A stretch of DNA of 64,000 nt from Phycicoccus sp. Root101 (GCF_001426245.1 NZ_LMCM01000007.1:372001-436000); one strand, 5' to 3'; counted from the first letter of the stretch, positions 51,170 to 60,240 are shown. Notes: generated by a model not told the origin, from the sequence alone. Numbers and translations are program-made.

Positions 51170-52030
51170 GTGCCGGAGCTGCCCGAGGTCCAGGCGCTCG
51201 TCGACTTCCTCGCCGAGCGGACCGTCGGGCTGGCCGTGACCAGCATGGAGCTGGGGTCGTTCTCGGTGCTCAAGACGTTCGACCCGCCGCCGCAGGCCCT
51301 CTCCGGGGTGCCGGTCGACTCGGTGACCCGGCACGGGAAGTTCGTCGACTTCGACTGCGACGGGGTGCACCTGGTCTTCCACCTCGCGCGTGCGGGCTGG
51401 CTGCGCTGGTACGACGCGGTGCCGAACACCGTGCTGCGGCCGGGCAAGTCGCCGATCGCGGTCCGGGTGAAGTTCTCCGACTCGTCGGGGTTCGACCTGA
51501 CCGAGGCGGGGACGAAGAAGCGGCTGGCCGCGTACCTCGTTCGGGACCCGGCCCAGGTCCCGGGGATCGCGTCGCTGGGGCCGGACCCGTTGTCCGACTC
51601 GTTCACGCGCGAGGCCTTCGGGGAGCTGCTCGACGGACGGCGCTCGCAGATCAAGGGGCTGATCCGCGACCAGGGGTTCATCGCCGGCATCGGCAACGCC
51701 TACTCCGACGAGATCCTGCACGTCGCGAAGATGTCACCGTTCGCGATGGCCGCCAAGCTCTCGTCGGAGGACGTGGACCGCCTGTATGCCGCGCTGCGAG
51801 ACACGCTCGCCGGTGCCGTCGCTGCTGCGTCCGGCAAGCCGGCGAAGGAGCTCAAGGACGCCAAGCGGGCGGGGATGCGGGTGCACGGCCGGACCGGGCT
51901 CGAGTGCCCGGTCTGTGGTGACACGGTGCGTGAGGTGTCGTTCGCGGACTCGTCACTGCAGTACTGCGCGACCTGCCAGACCGGCGGCAAGCCGCTCGCC
52001 GACCGCCGCATGTCCCGCCTGCTGAAGTAG
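51170..52030 (+). CDS. Formamidopyrimidine/endonuclease VIII-like DNA glycosylase
   Basis: 286 residues. Starts MPELPEVQALV, where processed Pro2 and Glu3 are catalytic; GTG start. Contains the H2TH DNA-binding segment (IKGLIRDQGFIAGIGNAYSDEIL) and a C-terminal zinc finger with CPVCGDTV and YCATCQT. Removes oxidised bases in base-excision repair. Actinomycetes carry several Fpg/Nei paralogues; this one is not clearly MutM. Confidence 0.94.
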   Translation: MPELPEVQALVDFLAERTVGLAVTSMELGSFSVLKTFDPPPQALSGVPVDSVTRHGKFVDFDCDGVHLVFHLARAGWLRWYDAVPNTVLRPGKSPIAVRVKFSDSSGFDLTEAGTKKRLAAYLVRDPAQVPGIASLGPDPLSDSFTREAFGELLDGRRSQIKGLIRDQGFIAGIGNAYSDEILHVAKMSPFAMAAKLSSEDVDRLYAALRDTLAGAVAAASGKPAKELKDAKRAGMRVHGRTGLECPVCGDTVREVSFADSSLQYCATCQTGGKPLADRRMSRLLK

Positions 52031-52155
52031 GCAGACGCGTCGTCCGGGCACGGCCGCGGCACCCGGGCGTTGACGGCGGGCCTGCGGGAGGCGGACGCTG
52101 GTCCGTCAGTCGCGGGGCCGACAGGCTCGGTCTCCCCCCGGTGAGGAGGACCACC

Positions 52156-52650
52156 ATGCCGAGCTTCTCCGGCCTCAACCACGTCTCGCTGAGCGTGACC
52201 GACCTCGACGCGAGCCAGCGCTTCTACACGCAGGTGCTGGGGTTCCTCGCCGTCCTCGACACCGGGACCGCGCGGGTCTGCATGCACAAAGGCACGGGTT
52301 TCACCATCGCCCTGGTCCGGCACGACGGGAGCAGCGGTGCGCGGTTCGACGAGGCGAACCCCGGGCTGGACCACGTGGGGATGGCGGCGGGCAGCCGCGA
52401 GGAGCTCGTCGAGTGGGAGCGTCGGTTCGCCGAGCTCGGGGTGGAGCACTCGCCGATCCAGGACATGCCCCTGGGCCACCACCTGAACTTCAGGGACCCC
52501 GACGGCATTGCCCTCGAGCTCCAGGCGCCGACCCCCGCGTACGCCGCGGCCGTGGAGCGGATGCGCACCGAGGACCTGTCCGACGAGGAGGTGCTCGCCG
52601 CGGCGGAGCAGATGGTCGGTGCCGACTTCGTCGCCCGGCAGGACGTCTGA
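52156..52650 (+). CDS. VOC/glyoxalase family protein
   Basis: 164 residues, ATG after GAGGAGG. Paired beta-alpha-beta-beta-beta units with LNHVSLSVTDLDASQRFYTQVLGF and GLDHVGMAAGSREEL, NFRDPDGIALEL at the end of the second unit; His and Glu metal ligands fit the VOC fold. Roughly 40 C-terminal residues form an acidic helical extension. Substrate unknown. Confidence 0.9.
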   Translation: MPSFSGLNHVSLSVTDLDASQRFYTQVLGFLAVLDTGTARVCMHKGTGFTIALVRHDGSSGARFDEANPGLDHVGMAAGSREELVEWERRFAELGVEHSPIQDMPLGHHLNFRDPDGIALELQAPTPAYAAAVERMRTEDLSDEEVLAAAEQMVGADFVARQDV

Positions 52651-52745
52651 ACGCGCGCCGTGCCGTCGTCGGGAGGCGTCTCGACGGGCGCGTCGCGACG
52701 TCTCGCCCGCGCGCCGTCGTCGACCGGACCGGGTTGACTGAGGGC

Positions 52746-53267
52746 ATGACGACGCGGCTGCTCCTGCTCGCCGACACCCACGTGCCCAAGCGGGCCAAGG
52801 ACCTGCCCGCGGTCGTGTGGGCAGCGGTCGATGAGGTCGACCTCGTGGTTCACGCCGGCGACTGGGTGGACGTGGCGTCCCTGGACGCGCTCGAGGCACG
52901 GGCGGCGGGGCTCGTCGGTGTGGCGGGCAACAACGACCACGGGGTGCTGCGCGAACGACTGCCCGAGTTCGCGACGGTGACCGTGGAGGGTCTGCGGTTC
53001 CGGGTCGTGCACGAGACCGGCCAGTCGACCGGGCGCGAGGCCCGCTGCGAGGCGGCCTACCCCGATCTCGACGTCCTCGTCTTCGGGCACAGCCACATCC
53101 CCTGGGACACGACCACCCCGCGCGGGCTGCGGCTGCTCAACCCGGGGTCGCCCACCGACCGGCGCCGCCAGCCGTTCTGCACCTACATGACGGCCGTGGT
53201 CGAGGACGGAGCGCTCGTGTCGGTCGACCTGCACCAGATCGCTCGGAGCACAGGGGGCCCCGCATGA
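52746..53267 (+). CDS. YfcE/MJ0936-type metallophosphoesterase
   Basis: 173 residues. Dimetal phosphoesterase motifs: LADTHVPK, VHAGDWVD, AGNNDH and VFGHSHIP. Single domain, cytosolic; phosphodiesterase activity expected. ATG at 52746. The stop overlaps the next start (ATGA), so the two genes are co-translated. Confidence 0.92.
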   Translation: MTTRLLLLADTHVPKRAKDLPAVVWAAVDEVDLVVHAGDWVDVASLDALEARAAGLVGVAGNNDHGVLRERLPEFATVTVEGLRFRVVHETGQSTGREARCEAAYPDLDVLVFGHSHIPWDTTTPRGLRLLNPGSPTDRRRQPFCTYMTAVVEDGALVSVDLHQIARSTGGPA

Positions 53268-54175
53268 CCACCGCCACCACGCAGGTCCCGCTCTTCCGCC
53301 GGCCCGCGGAGGTCGGTCGTCGTGCGGTGGGCGTCGTGGCCGAGTTCGGGATCAAGGCGTATGGCGCGGCCGCGGCCCTGAGTGCCGCGCTGAGCGACAG
53401 CGAGACGGCGGGGGGCAAGGCGTACGACGCGGTCCACGCGGTGCCCAACCTCAAGCAGCGGTGGGACGAGGCGCAGTACCTAATCGACCACCGCCGGCAG
53501 ATCCAGACGACGCTCGACTACGTCAACGCCAACGCCCCGGACGCCACCCAGCTCGAGACCGCGGCCCGCCAGAGCTCGGAGGCGCTGGGCCGGATCACCA
53601 CGACGTACGGCGAGGTCAACCAGGCCTGGGACTCGATCAAGAGCATCCGGCCGACCAACGTCCTCGACACGCTGCCGGCGGCTAAGGACCACCTCCAGAC
53701 GGCGTGGTCGAGCAAGCCCGGACTCGAGTCCATCCAGGACCTCACCGCCAGGGCGGAGGGGGTCGCTCCCTTCCTGCGGCAGGTCGGCAGCCTCGACATC
53801 GACTTCGCCAGGGTCTACGGCGAGCTGCTCAGCGTGCTCGACAACTTCGCCAGCGACGAGATCGTCGGGACGGTGTCGGTCATGGTGCTCGCGGTCGTTC
53901 TGGCGTGGGTCCTCGGTCTGGCGGCAGGGTTCTGGGCCCGTCGCGGGCGGCCGGGCATCGTCGTCAGCACCGTGCAGCGTCTCGGCGTCCGCGCCTTCCC
54001 GCGCTGGTACGCCCGCAACCTCGAGCAGGCGCTGGGCACGTCCGTGTACGGCGTGGCTCGGCGGCGCATCCAGGCCGACATCGTGGCGGACCCGGCCCGC
54101 GTCCTGGACCGCGCGGCATACGAGGAGCTCGAGCGGCACTTCAGGCGTGCGGGGGCGGAGCCTGCGACACGTTGA
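53264..54175 (+). CDS. Hypothetical protein with one membrane helix
   Basis: 303 residues. Two-thirds helical soluble part (HAVPNLKQRWDEAQYLIDHRRQIQ, ETAARQSSEALGRITTTYGEVNQAWDSI), one membrane helix near 203-225 (VSVMVLAVVLAWVLGLAAGFWARR) and a basic cytoplasmic tail with VARRRIQADIVADPARVLDR. No known family. Co-translated with the metallophosphoesterase; its 3' end overlaps the cupin gene on the other strand by 35 bases. Confidence 0.8.
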   Translation: MTTATTQVPLFRRPAEVGRRAVGVVAEFGIKAYGAAAALSAALSDSETAGGKAYDAVHAVPNLKQRWDEAQYLIDHRRQIQTTLDYVNANAPDATQLETAARQSSEALGRITTTYGEVNQAWDSIKSIRPTNVLDTLPAAKDHLQTAWSSKPGLESIQDLTARAEGVAPFLRQVGSLDIDFARVYGELLSVLDNFASDEIVGTVSVMVLAVVLAWVLGLAAGFWARRGRPGIVVSTVQRLGVRAFPRWYARNLEQALGTSVYGVARRRIQADIVADPARVLDRAAYEELERHFRRAGAEPATR

Positions 54176-54527
54176 CCGTGGGGATGCCGAGACCGGACCG
54201 CGCGATCACGGCCAGGGACGGCTCCCGGCCGGGGTTGGACTCCCGGTGCACGGTGAACGCGGGGACCTGCACGTAGTCGCCCGCGACGGCATCGACCCAG
54301 CCCTCGACCCCCTCGCACTCGAGCCGCAGCACCCCGCGGACGACGTAGAGCATCGAGACGTTCGAGTCGTGGTGGTGCCAGCCTGAGACGGCGGCGGGTT
54401 CGGTCACCACCTGCCCGGCCCACAGCCCGGGAACCTCGAACGCGCGCCGACGCACCATCCCCGCGGTCGGGTCGGCCTCCAGCAGCTCGGCCTCACGGAC
54501 GACGCGGACGGGCTCATGGTGCACCAT
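54141..54527 (-). CDS. Cupin-domain protein
   Basis: 128 residues from ATG at 54527 (MVHHEPVRVV). Cupin motif 1 with SGWHHHDSNVSMLYVVRGVLRLEC and motif 2 DYVQVPAFTVHRESNP carry the metal His/Glu residues. Single-domain cupins act as isomerases, dioxygenases or ligand-sensing proteins; function unclear. The upstream frame to 54749 lacks cupin features. Confidence 0.88.
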   Translation of the reverse strand: MVHHEPVRVVREAELLEADPTAGMVRRRAFEVPGLWAGQVVTEPAAVSGWHHHDSNVSMLYVVRGVLRLECEGVEGWVDAVAGDYVQVPAFTVHRESNPGREPSLAVIARSGLGIPTVNVSQAPPPHA

Positions 54528-54596
54528 CGGTCCACGGTAGCCGTCCGCGCCGGCCCGGCTGCCGGAGAAGTTCGTCGAGAAAGTTCTCGATCCCGA

Positions 54597-54623
54597 TGTC
54601 GAAGAACTGGTTCGCTGTTCGAC
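54597..54623 (+). promoter_or_regulatory. ECF42-type promoter upstream of DGPF gene 1
   Basis: TGTCGA (54597-54602), 17-base spacer, CGAC (54620-54623), 46 bases before the DGPF ATG. This matches the ECF42 promoter as I recall it (TGTCGA in the -35 region, CG(A/T)C in the -10). Downstream lie its DGPF and ECF42 genes. Autoregulation is inferred from published ECF42 behaviour. Confidence 0.65.
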
Positions 54624-54669
54624 GTATGCGTGACAGAGCAGTGACACCCACATCGGAAGGACCAGTGAC

Positions 54670-55047
54670 ATGCCTCGCTTCATGGGATTCGTCAGGATGG
54701 AAGAGGGCATCGGCGCGCCGCCGCAGGCGCTGATGGACGCGATGGACACCTACATCGGGGAGCAGGCCGCCAAGGGCGTCTTCCTCGACGGCGGCGGCCT
54801 GTACGGCACCGAGGACGCGGTGAACTTCGTCGTCCGCAAGGGCGAGACCTCGCGCGTCGACGGCCCCTACGCCGAGTCCAAGGAGGTCGTCGGGGGCTGG
54901 GCGATCATGCAGTACGACACCGTCGAGGAGGCCATCGCCGGGCAGCAGGAGTTCGCAGAGCTGCACGCGACGCACTGGCCTGAGGTGTCGATGGTCGCGA
55001 CCATGCGCCAGATCTCCGACATGCCGCCGGAGGCGGCTGACGCCTGA
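54670..55047 (+). CDS. YCII-related DGPF-motif protein, copy 1
   Basis: 125 residues, ATG after GGAAGGA. YCII-like ferredoxin fold with FLDGGGLYGTEDAVNFV and VDGPYAESKEVVGGWAIM; the DGPY/DGPF motif is the family mark. Such proteins are genetically linked to ECF42 sigma factors and are their main targets, though their biochemistry is unknown. A hairpin separates it from the sigma gene. Confidence 0.93.
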   Translation: MPRFMGFVRMEEGIGAPPQALMDAMDTYIGEQAAKGVFLDGGGLYGTEDAVNFVVRKGETSRVDGPYAESKEVVGGWAIMQYDTVEEAIAGQQEFAELHATHWPEVSMVATMRQISDMPPEAADA

Positions 55048-55096
55048 TCGGAGGCGACGGGCTGGATGCCGCGACCTTCGCGGCACACGGTCCCGT

Positions 55097-55128
55097 GGCC
55101 GGGTGTCACACGCATGTGACACCCGGCC
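55097..55128 (+). terminator. 14-bp hairpin between DGPF and ECF42 genes
   Basis: GGCCGGGTGTCACA (55097-55110) pairs perfectly with TGTGACACCCGGCC (55115-55128) around CGCA. It starts 49 bases after the DGPF stop and ends 15 before the sigma start, so it could end DGPF transcripts or limit sigma expression. Confidence 0.75.
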
Positions 55129-55143
55129 TCGTAGTCTCGGGGC

Positions 55144-56433
55144 GTGCCAGTCCCGACGCCGACCACCGAGGCGATCACCACCGCGTGGCGCGCGGAGTCG
55201 GCGCGGCTCGTCGGTGCCCTGACCCGCATGACGCGCGACGTCGAGCTCGCCGAGGACCTCGCGCAGGACGCCCTCGTCGCCGCCCTCGAGCAGTGGCCGG
55301 CGACCGGTGTGCCGGACAACCCGGCGGCGTGGTTGATGACCACGGCCAAGCGCCGCGGCGTCGACCACTTCCGCCGGGCCGACAACCTTCGCCGCAAGAC
55401 CGAGGAGCTCGGCCATGCCCTGGGAGAGGAGGAGCAGGTGCCCGACCTCGACGCCCAGGTCGACCACATCGAGGACGACGTCCTGCGCCTGATCTTCCTG
55501 TCCTGCCACCCCTCGCTGAGCGCGGAGTCACGCGCCGCCCTGACCCTGCGGCTCGTCGGGGGCCTCACCACCGGGGAGATCGCCCGCGGCTTCCTCGTCT
55601 CCGAGACCACCATGGGCCAGCGCATCTCGCGCGCGAAGAAGACGCTCTCGCAGGCGCACGCCGAGTTCGACCTCCCGACCGGTGCGGAGCGGGTCGAGCG
55701 CCTCGACGACGTGATGGCCGTGATCTACCTGATCTTCAACGAGGGGTATGCCGCCGCGGCCGGTGAGCACTGGATGCGCCCCGCCCTCGCGGACGAGGGC
55801 ATCCGGCTGGCGCGGATGCTCGCTGCCCTCGCCCCCACCGAGCCCGAGACGCTGGGCCTCCAGTCGTTGCTGGAGCTCCAGGGCTCCCGCGCCGCGGCGC
55901 GCGTGGACGACGCCGGGGTGCCAGTGCTGCTCGAGGCGCAGGACCGGACCCGCTGGGACCCGGAGCTGGTCCGGCGCGGCCAGGCCGCGCTGGCCGGCGC
56001 CCGTGCGCTCGCCGCGCGCGGGAAGCCGGTCGGGAAGTACTTCCTCCAGTCGTCGATCGCCGCCCAGCACGCCCGCGCCCGTCGGTCCGAGGACACCGAC
56101 TGGCGCCAGATCGCCCGGTTGTACGACGTGCTCGCCGAGGCTGCGCCGGGTCCGGTCGTCGAGGTGAACCGCGCGGTCGCCCACGGCCGGGCGTTCGGCG
56201 CAGACGCAGGACTCGCGGTGCTCGACGCGGTCGACCCATCAGGTGCCGCCCAGCTCGGTGACTCGCCGCTGCTGCCAAGCGTGCGGGGCGACCTGTTCGA
56301 GCTGGCCGGGCGCCACGGTGAGGCGGCTTCGGCGTTCGCCGACGCAGCTGCTCGGTCGCGCAACGACGCCGAGCGCTCGGTGCTGGAGCGCCGGGCCGAG
56401 GAGAACCGGGCGCGCATGTCGAAATCCGGCTGA
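55144..56433 (+). CDS. ECF42-group RNA polymerase sigma factor, copy 1
   Basis: 429 residues, GTG start. Sigma region 2 (about 10-85: LAEDLAQDALVAALEQWP, NPAAWLMTTAKRRGVDHFRRA), region 4 (105-165: LTLRLVGGLTTGEIARGFLVSETTMGQRISRAKK), then DUF6596 (IYLIFNEGYAAAAG) and a TPR-like C-terminus. The long C-terminal extension is typical of ECF42, where it is needed for activity and replaces an anti-sigma factor. No Shine-Dalgarno is clear, so start choice is uncertain. Confidence 0.93.
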   Translation: MPVPTPTTEAITTAWRAESARLVGALTRMTRDVELAEDLAQDALVAALEQWPATGVPDNPAAWLMTTAKRRGVDHFRRADNLRRKTEELGHALGEEEQVPDLDAQVDHIEDDVLRLIFLSCHPSLSAESRAALTLRLVGGLTTGEIARGFLVSETTMGQRISRAKKTLSQAHAEFDLPTGAERVERLDDVMAVIYLIFNEGYAAAAGEHWMRPALADEGIRLARMLAALAPTEPETLGLQSLLELQGSRAAARVDDAGVPVLLEAQDRTRWDPELVRRGQAALAGARALAARGKPVGKYFLQSSIAAQHARARRSEDTDWRQIARLYDVLAEAAPGPVVEVNRAVAHGRAFGADAGLAVLDAVDPSGAAQLGDSPLLPSVRGDLFELAGRHGEAASAFADAAARSRNDAERSVLERRAEENRARMSKSG

Positions 56434-56485
56434 CCCGTTCGACGCACGGTCAAAGCCCTGACCCGGACCTGACCCAGGAGTCACC

Positions 56486-57310
56486 ATGAGCACCGTGAGC
56501 GCCACCACCAGCACGCGATTCGTCACGTCCGACGACGGCACCCGCATCGCGTACGACGTGACCGGCACGGGACCGGCCGTCGTCGTGGTCGAGGGAGCCC
56601 TGTGCCAGCGATCCATGGGCACGGGGCAGGCCCTGACCCCGTTGTTGTCAAAGGACCACGCGGTCCACGCCTACGACCGCCGGGGGCGCGGCGAGAGCGG
56701 CCCCGGCTCCACGGCATACACGGTGGAGCGGGAGGTCGAGGACCTCGTGGCCGTGCTGGAGGTCGCGGGCCCGGACGCGCTCGTCGTCGGGGCGTCGTCC
56801 GGTGCGGTGCTGGTCCTCGAGGCGTTGCGGGCGGGGGTCGCGACGGGGAAGGTCGCGCTGTACGAGGCACCGCTCATCGTCGACGGCACCCACGCGCCCA
56901 ACGACCCCGACCTGGGCTCGCGGACGCAGGCGCTCGTCGACGCGGGGAAGCGGGGTGAGGCGGTGCAGCTGTTCATGCGCACGGTCGGCGTGCCGGCGTT
57001 CGGCGTGATGATGATGCGGCTGATGCCGGTCTGGAAGAAGCTCTGCGGGGTCGCGCACACGTTGCCGAACGACTACGCGCTCGTCCTGGAGCACCAGCAG
57101 GGTGAGCCGCTGCCGGACGGCTGGCTGTCCGAGGTCGGCGTCCCGGTGCTCGTCCTGGTGGGCGGCAAGAGCCCGGAGTACATGAAGAACGGGCAGGCGG
57201 CGCTCGCGGCCGCGCTCCCCCACGCGACGCTCGTGGAGCTGCCCCGGCAGACGCACATGGTCAAGGGCAAGGCGACCGTGCCGGCGCTGCGGGAGTTCTG
57301 GGCGGGCTGA
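56486..57310 (+). CDS. Alpha/beta hydrolase
   Basis: 274 residues. DGTRIAYDVTGTGPAVVVVEGALCQ, nucleophile elbow VVGASSGAVLVLEAL and catalytic-His region LPRQTHMVKGKATVP. Oxyanion HG replaced by EGA. No signal peptide. It begins 52 bases after the ECF42 gene on the same strand and may be part of that response. Substrate unknown. Confidence 0.92.
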   Translation: MSTVSATTSTRFVTSDDGTRIAYDVTGTGPAVVVVEGALCQRSMGTGQALTPLLSKDHAVHAYDRRGRGESGPGSTAYTVEREVEDLVAVLEVAGPDALVVGASSGAVLVLEALRAGVATGKVALYEAPLIVDGTHAPNDPDLGSRTQALVDAGKRGEAVQLFMRTVGVPAFGVMMMRLMPVWKKLCGVAHTLPNDYALVLEHQQGEPLPDGWLSEVGVPVLVLVGGKSPEYMKNGQAALAAALPHATLVELPRQTHMVKGKATVPALREFWAG

Positions 57311-57348
57311 GGATGTGTGCCCCCGGTCCGACGGGGTAGGAACAGGGC

Positions 57349-58011
57349 ATGGCAGACACGGCGATCTTCGACGTCGACGGCACGCTCGTCGACACCAACT
57401 ACCAGCATGCGGTCGCGTGGTTCCGCGCCCTGCGGCGCTACGACATCACCCGCCCGATCTGGCGGCTGCACCGCGGCATCGGTATGGGGGGTGACCAGTT
57501 CGTCTCGATGGTCGCCGGCCGGGAGGCCGAGGAGGAGCACGGCGACGACCTGCGGGAGGCGTGGGCGGAGGAGTTCGACCAGCTGATCGGGGAGGTCCAG
57601 CCGTTCGAAGGGGCCCACGAGCTGCTCGTCGCGGTCAAGCAGCGGGGCTTCAGGTTGGTGCTGGCGAGCTCCGGGAAGACCGAGCACGTGGAGACGTTCC
57701 TCGACCTCATCGACGGCAAGTCGCTCGCCGACGCGTGGACGACCTCGGACGACGTGGAGCACAGCAAGCCCGAACCCGACCTCGTGGCGACCGCGCTGGC
57801 GAAGGTCGAGGGCGCCAGCGGGATCATGGTCGGCGACTCGGTCTACGACGCGCAGGCGGCTGCAAAGCTCAACATCCCGACCTTGGGAGTCCGCACCGGC
57901 GGGTTCTCGGTCGGGGAGCTGCAGGAGGCTGGGGTGCTGCAGGTCTTCGACTCGCTCGTGGCCTTCCGCAGTGCGCTCGACGGCACTCCCCTGGCACGCG
58001 CCAGTCGCTGA
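57349..58011 (+). CDS. HAD-superfamily phosphatase
   Basis: 220 residues. Motif I FDVDGTLVDTN, motif II LASSGK, motif III SKPEPD and motif IV VGDSVYDAQ. Cap domain (residues 16-90) is beta-phosphoglucomutase/phosphoglycolate phosphatase-like. Small phosphorylated metabolite expected; specificity unknown. 38 bases after the hydrolase. Confidence 0.93.
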   Translation: MADTAIFDVDGTLVDTNYQHAVAWFRALRRYDITRPIWRLHRGIGMGGDQFVSMVAGREAEEEHGDDLREAWAEEFDQLIGEVQPFEGAHELLVAVKQRGFRLVLASSGKTEHVETFLDLIDGKSLADAWTTSDDVEHSKPEPDLVATALAKVEGASGIMVGDSVYDAQAAAKLNIPTLGVRTGGFSVGELQEAGVLQVFDSLVAFRSALDGTPLARASR

Positions 58012-58045
58012 CCCCCGGCCTGGCTGCACCCGCGGTCGGGGGCAG
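58008..58045. terminator. Imperfect GC hairpin between converging genes
   Basis: CTGACCCCCG at the HAD stop can pair with CGGGGGCAG (58037-58045), with one bulged A. It lies between the HAD gene and the small acidic gene, which converge. Confidence 0.4.
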
Positions 58046-58073
58046 GGTTCACGGCGTCCCGGGGCGGCAGCGC

Positions 58074-58235
58074 CTAGTTCTCGGTGTGGCGGGGGTCGTC
58101 CTGGTTGTCGGTGTGCGCGCCGACGCCCTCGTCGGCCGGCTCGGTCTCCTCGTCGGTCTGCTGCGACTCGAGCGCCGCCTGCTCCTCCTCGGGGGACATC
58201 TTGATGCTGTCCTGGCCTGGGGTGGTGTCACTCAC
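58074..58235 (-). CDS. Small acidic protein
   Basis: 53 residues from GTG at 58235, with GGAG upstream. Extremely acidic and disordered-looking, with KMSPEEEQAALESQQTDEET and DNQDDPRHTEN. No family recognised; no cysteines or hydrophobic core. Codon third positions are GC-rich, as expected for a real gene here. Divergent from nothing adjacent; possibly a protein-binding or charge-buffer peptide. Confidence 0.65.
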   Translation of the reverse strand: MSDTTPGQDSIKMSPEEEQAALESQQTDEETEPADEGVGAHTDNQDDPRHTEN

Positions 58236-58337
58236 GTGGGTCTCCGCGCCTCGTGACGACAGCCCGGTGCTGACGCCTGCTGTCCATCATGCGGTGAGGG
58301 GCGAGGCCGCGCGCGGCAGCGAGCCGGCGCACCACCG

Positions 58338-59705
58338 TCAGGCAAGCCGCCAGCGCGACACGACCCGGGCCGCGACGAGGGCGGTGGCCCCGGCGACGAG
58401 GACGGCGACCGCGGCAGCCGGCACCGCGCCATACGTCCCCGGGGAGGCGAGCAGCAGGAGGACCGCGACGCCGATGGCGCTGCCGAGCTGCGCTCCGGTG
58501 TTGAGCACCCCGGTGGCGGCGGTGACCTCGTCCTCGGGCAGGTCGGTGCCGATGTCGTTGCAGGCGACCGACGACAGCCCGAGGCCTGCCCCGAGCAGCA
58601 GCAGCCCGGTGACCGTGCCTGCGAGCGTGCCACCGGTGCTGCCTCCTCCGCCGATGATGGTGGCCGCAGTGACGAGGTTGCCGAGGGCGAGCAGCCCGAG
58701 GCCCAGGACGGCGGGGCGTCGCGGTCCGCCGGTGCGCACGAGGCGCGGAGCGGTCGTCGATCCCACGACCACGGCGAGGCTGAGGCAGAGCAGGGTGAGG
58801 CCTGCCTCGAACGCGCTGAACCCGAGCCGGCGCTGGAGGTGCAGCGTCAGGAGGACGGCGGTGGAGCTGGTGGTCGCCGTGTTGACGAACGAACCCAGGG
58901 TGCCCAGCCGCAGCCGCGGTCGTCGCAGCGCTGACGGCTCGACCAGGGGCTGACGGGCGCGGCGCAGCCAGACGGCCAGTGCGGCGCCGAGGGCGACCCC
59001 GGCACCGACGACGCCCAGCCCGCGACCGCGCTGCCCGGGCTCCTGGACGAGGGCGGTGCCCAGCACGAGACCCATGACCGAGGTGACGAGCAGCAGCGCC
59101 CCCACGAGGTCGAGCGAGGCGGTGCCGTCCTGGACCGGTCGGACCCTCACCCAGAGCAGCACCCCGACCGCCAGGCCGACGGCCAGCGGCGCGTTGACCC
59201 AGAAGATCGACCGCCAACCGAGCAGCTGGGTGAACAGCCCACCCACGAACAGGCCGCTGGCCCCGGCTGCGGCTCCCGCGGCGCTCCACAGGCCCAGGGC
59301 CCTGGACCGCTCCCCCGCGTCGGAGGCCGAGGCGAGCAGCAGGCTCAGCGCCGCGGGCACGGTGAGCGCCGAGGCCGTTCCCTGCGCAGCGCGCGCCACG
59401 ACGAGCTGCCACGCCTCGCCGGCCACCGCACCCAGGGCGCCGGCGACGGCGAAGACGGCCAGCCCCGCGAGCAGCACCCGCACGTGGCCATACCGGTGGC
59501 CCAGCCGCGCACCGACCACGAGGAGCCCACCGAAGAACATCGCGTAGGCGGTCGCGATCGGTCCGGCGGCGGCATCGCCGGCTCCGACGCCCTCGAGCAT
59601 CGAGGGGATCGCGACGATCGCCGCGGTGACGCCGAGGACGTCGACGAACTGCACGAGGCAGAGCACGCCGACGGTCGTGGCGAAGCGCGGGGAGGGACGA
59701 TCCAT
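58338..59705 (-). CDS. MFS transporter (DHA2-like)
   Basis: 455 residues, ATG at 59705. About 12-14 hydrophobic segments with GARLGHRYGHVRVLLAG as motif A and GLFVGGLFTQLLGWRSIFWVNAP as motif C region. The last 60 residues include PEDEVTAATGVLNTGAQLGSAIG. Drug-export family. A very long frame upstream is a high-GC artefact. Divergent from the second DGPF gene with 162 bases between them. Confidence 0.92.
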   Translation of the reverse strand: MDRPSPRFATTVGVLCLVQFVDVLGVTAAIVAIPSMLEGVGAGDAAAGPIATAYAMFFGGLLVVGARLGHRYGHVRVLLAGLAVFAVAGALGAVAGEAWQLVVARAAQGTASALTVPAALSLLLASASDAGERSRALGLWSAAGAAAGASGLFVGGLFTQLLGWRSIFWVNAPLAVGLAVGVLLWVRVRPVQDGTASLDLVGALLLVTSVMGLVLGTALVQEPGQRGRGLGVVGAGVALGAALAVWLRRARQPLVEPSALRRPRLRLGTLGSFVNTATTSSTAVLLTLHLQRRLGFSAFEAGLTLLCLSLAVVVGSTTAPRLVRTGGPRRPAVLGLGLLALGNLVTAATIIGGGGSTGGTLAGTVTGLLLLGAGLGLSSVACNDIGTDLPEDEVTAATGVLNTGAQLGSAIGVAVLLLLASPGTYGAVPAAAVAVLVAGATALVAARVVSRWRLA

Positions 59706-59790
59706 GCGAAAGACGCTACCCACGGGCTCGCACACCAAACCCGTGGTGGACGCACGTCCCGGGGCGATCGAAAAGAATTCTGTGGCAGGT

Positions 59791-59817
59791 TGTCGTATCG
59801 ACGTGAGCCCGTTCGTG
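59791..59817 (+). promoter_or_regulatory. Degenerate ECF42-type promoter upstream of DGPF gene 2
   Basis: TGTCGT (59791-59796), 17-base spacer, CGTG (59814-59817), 50 bases before the DGPF ATG. Each half differs from TGTCGA/CG(A/T)C by one base, but the 17-base spacing equals that of the first locus. Confidence 0.4.
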
Positions 59818-59867
59818 GTGAGGGTGAGAGGCGGCCACAGGGACCGCCCCGGACCAAGGAGATCGAC

Positions 59868-60230
59868 ATGACGCACTACCTGCTTTCCGTCCACGGCCCG
59901 GCCGAGCGCAACGAGTTCGGCGAGTACGGCTCGAAGGAGGAGATGGAGAAGGCGTTCGCCGCGACGGGGGCCTTCAACGACCAGCTCAAGGCCGACGGCT
60001 ACTGGGTGTTCGCCGGTGGCCTGCAGCAGGCGACCACGGCGACCGTCGTCGACAACACCGGTGACGCGCCGGTGGTCACCGACGGGCCGTACCTGGAGTC
60101 CAAGGAGTACATCGGCGGGTTCTGGGTGATCGACGCCCCCGACCTCGACGTGGCGCTCAAGCTCGCTGCCGACGGTTCGAAGGCCTGCCGGGGCAAGGTC
60201 GAGGTCCGTCCGTTCGAGGGCCTGGCCTGA
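59868..60230 (+). CDS. YCII-related DGPF-motif protein, copy 2
   Basis: 120 residues, ATG after AAGGAG. Same fold as copy 1: GYWVFAGGLQQATTATVV and VTDGPYLESKEYIGGFWVIDAPDLD. Only 10 bases separate its stop from the second sigma gene, with no hairpin between, unlike locus 1. Expected target and partner of that sigma factor. Confidence 0.93.
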   Translation: MTHYLLSVHGPAERNEFGEYGSKEEMEKAFAATGAFNDQLKADGYWVFAGGLQQATTATVVDNTGDAPVVTDGPYLESKEYIGGFWVIDAPDLDVALKLAADGSKACRGKVEVRPFEGLA

Positions 60231-60240
60231 GCCGGTCCAC

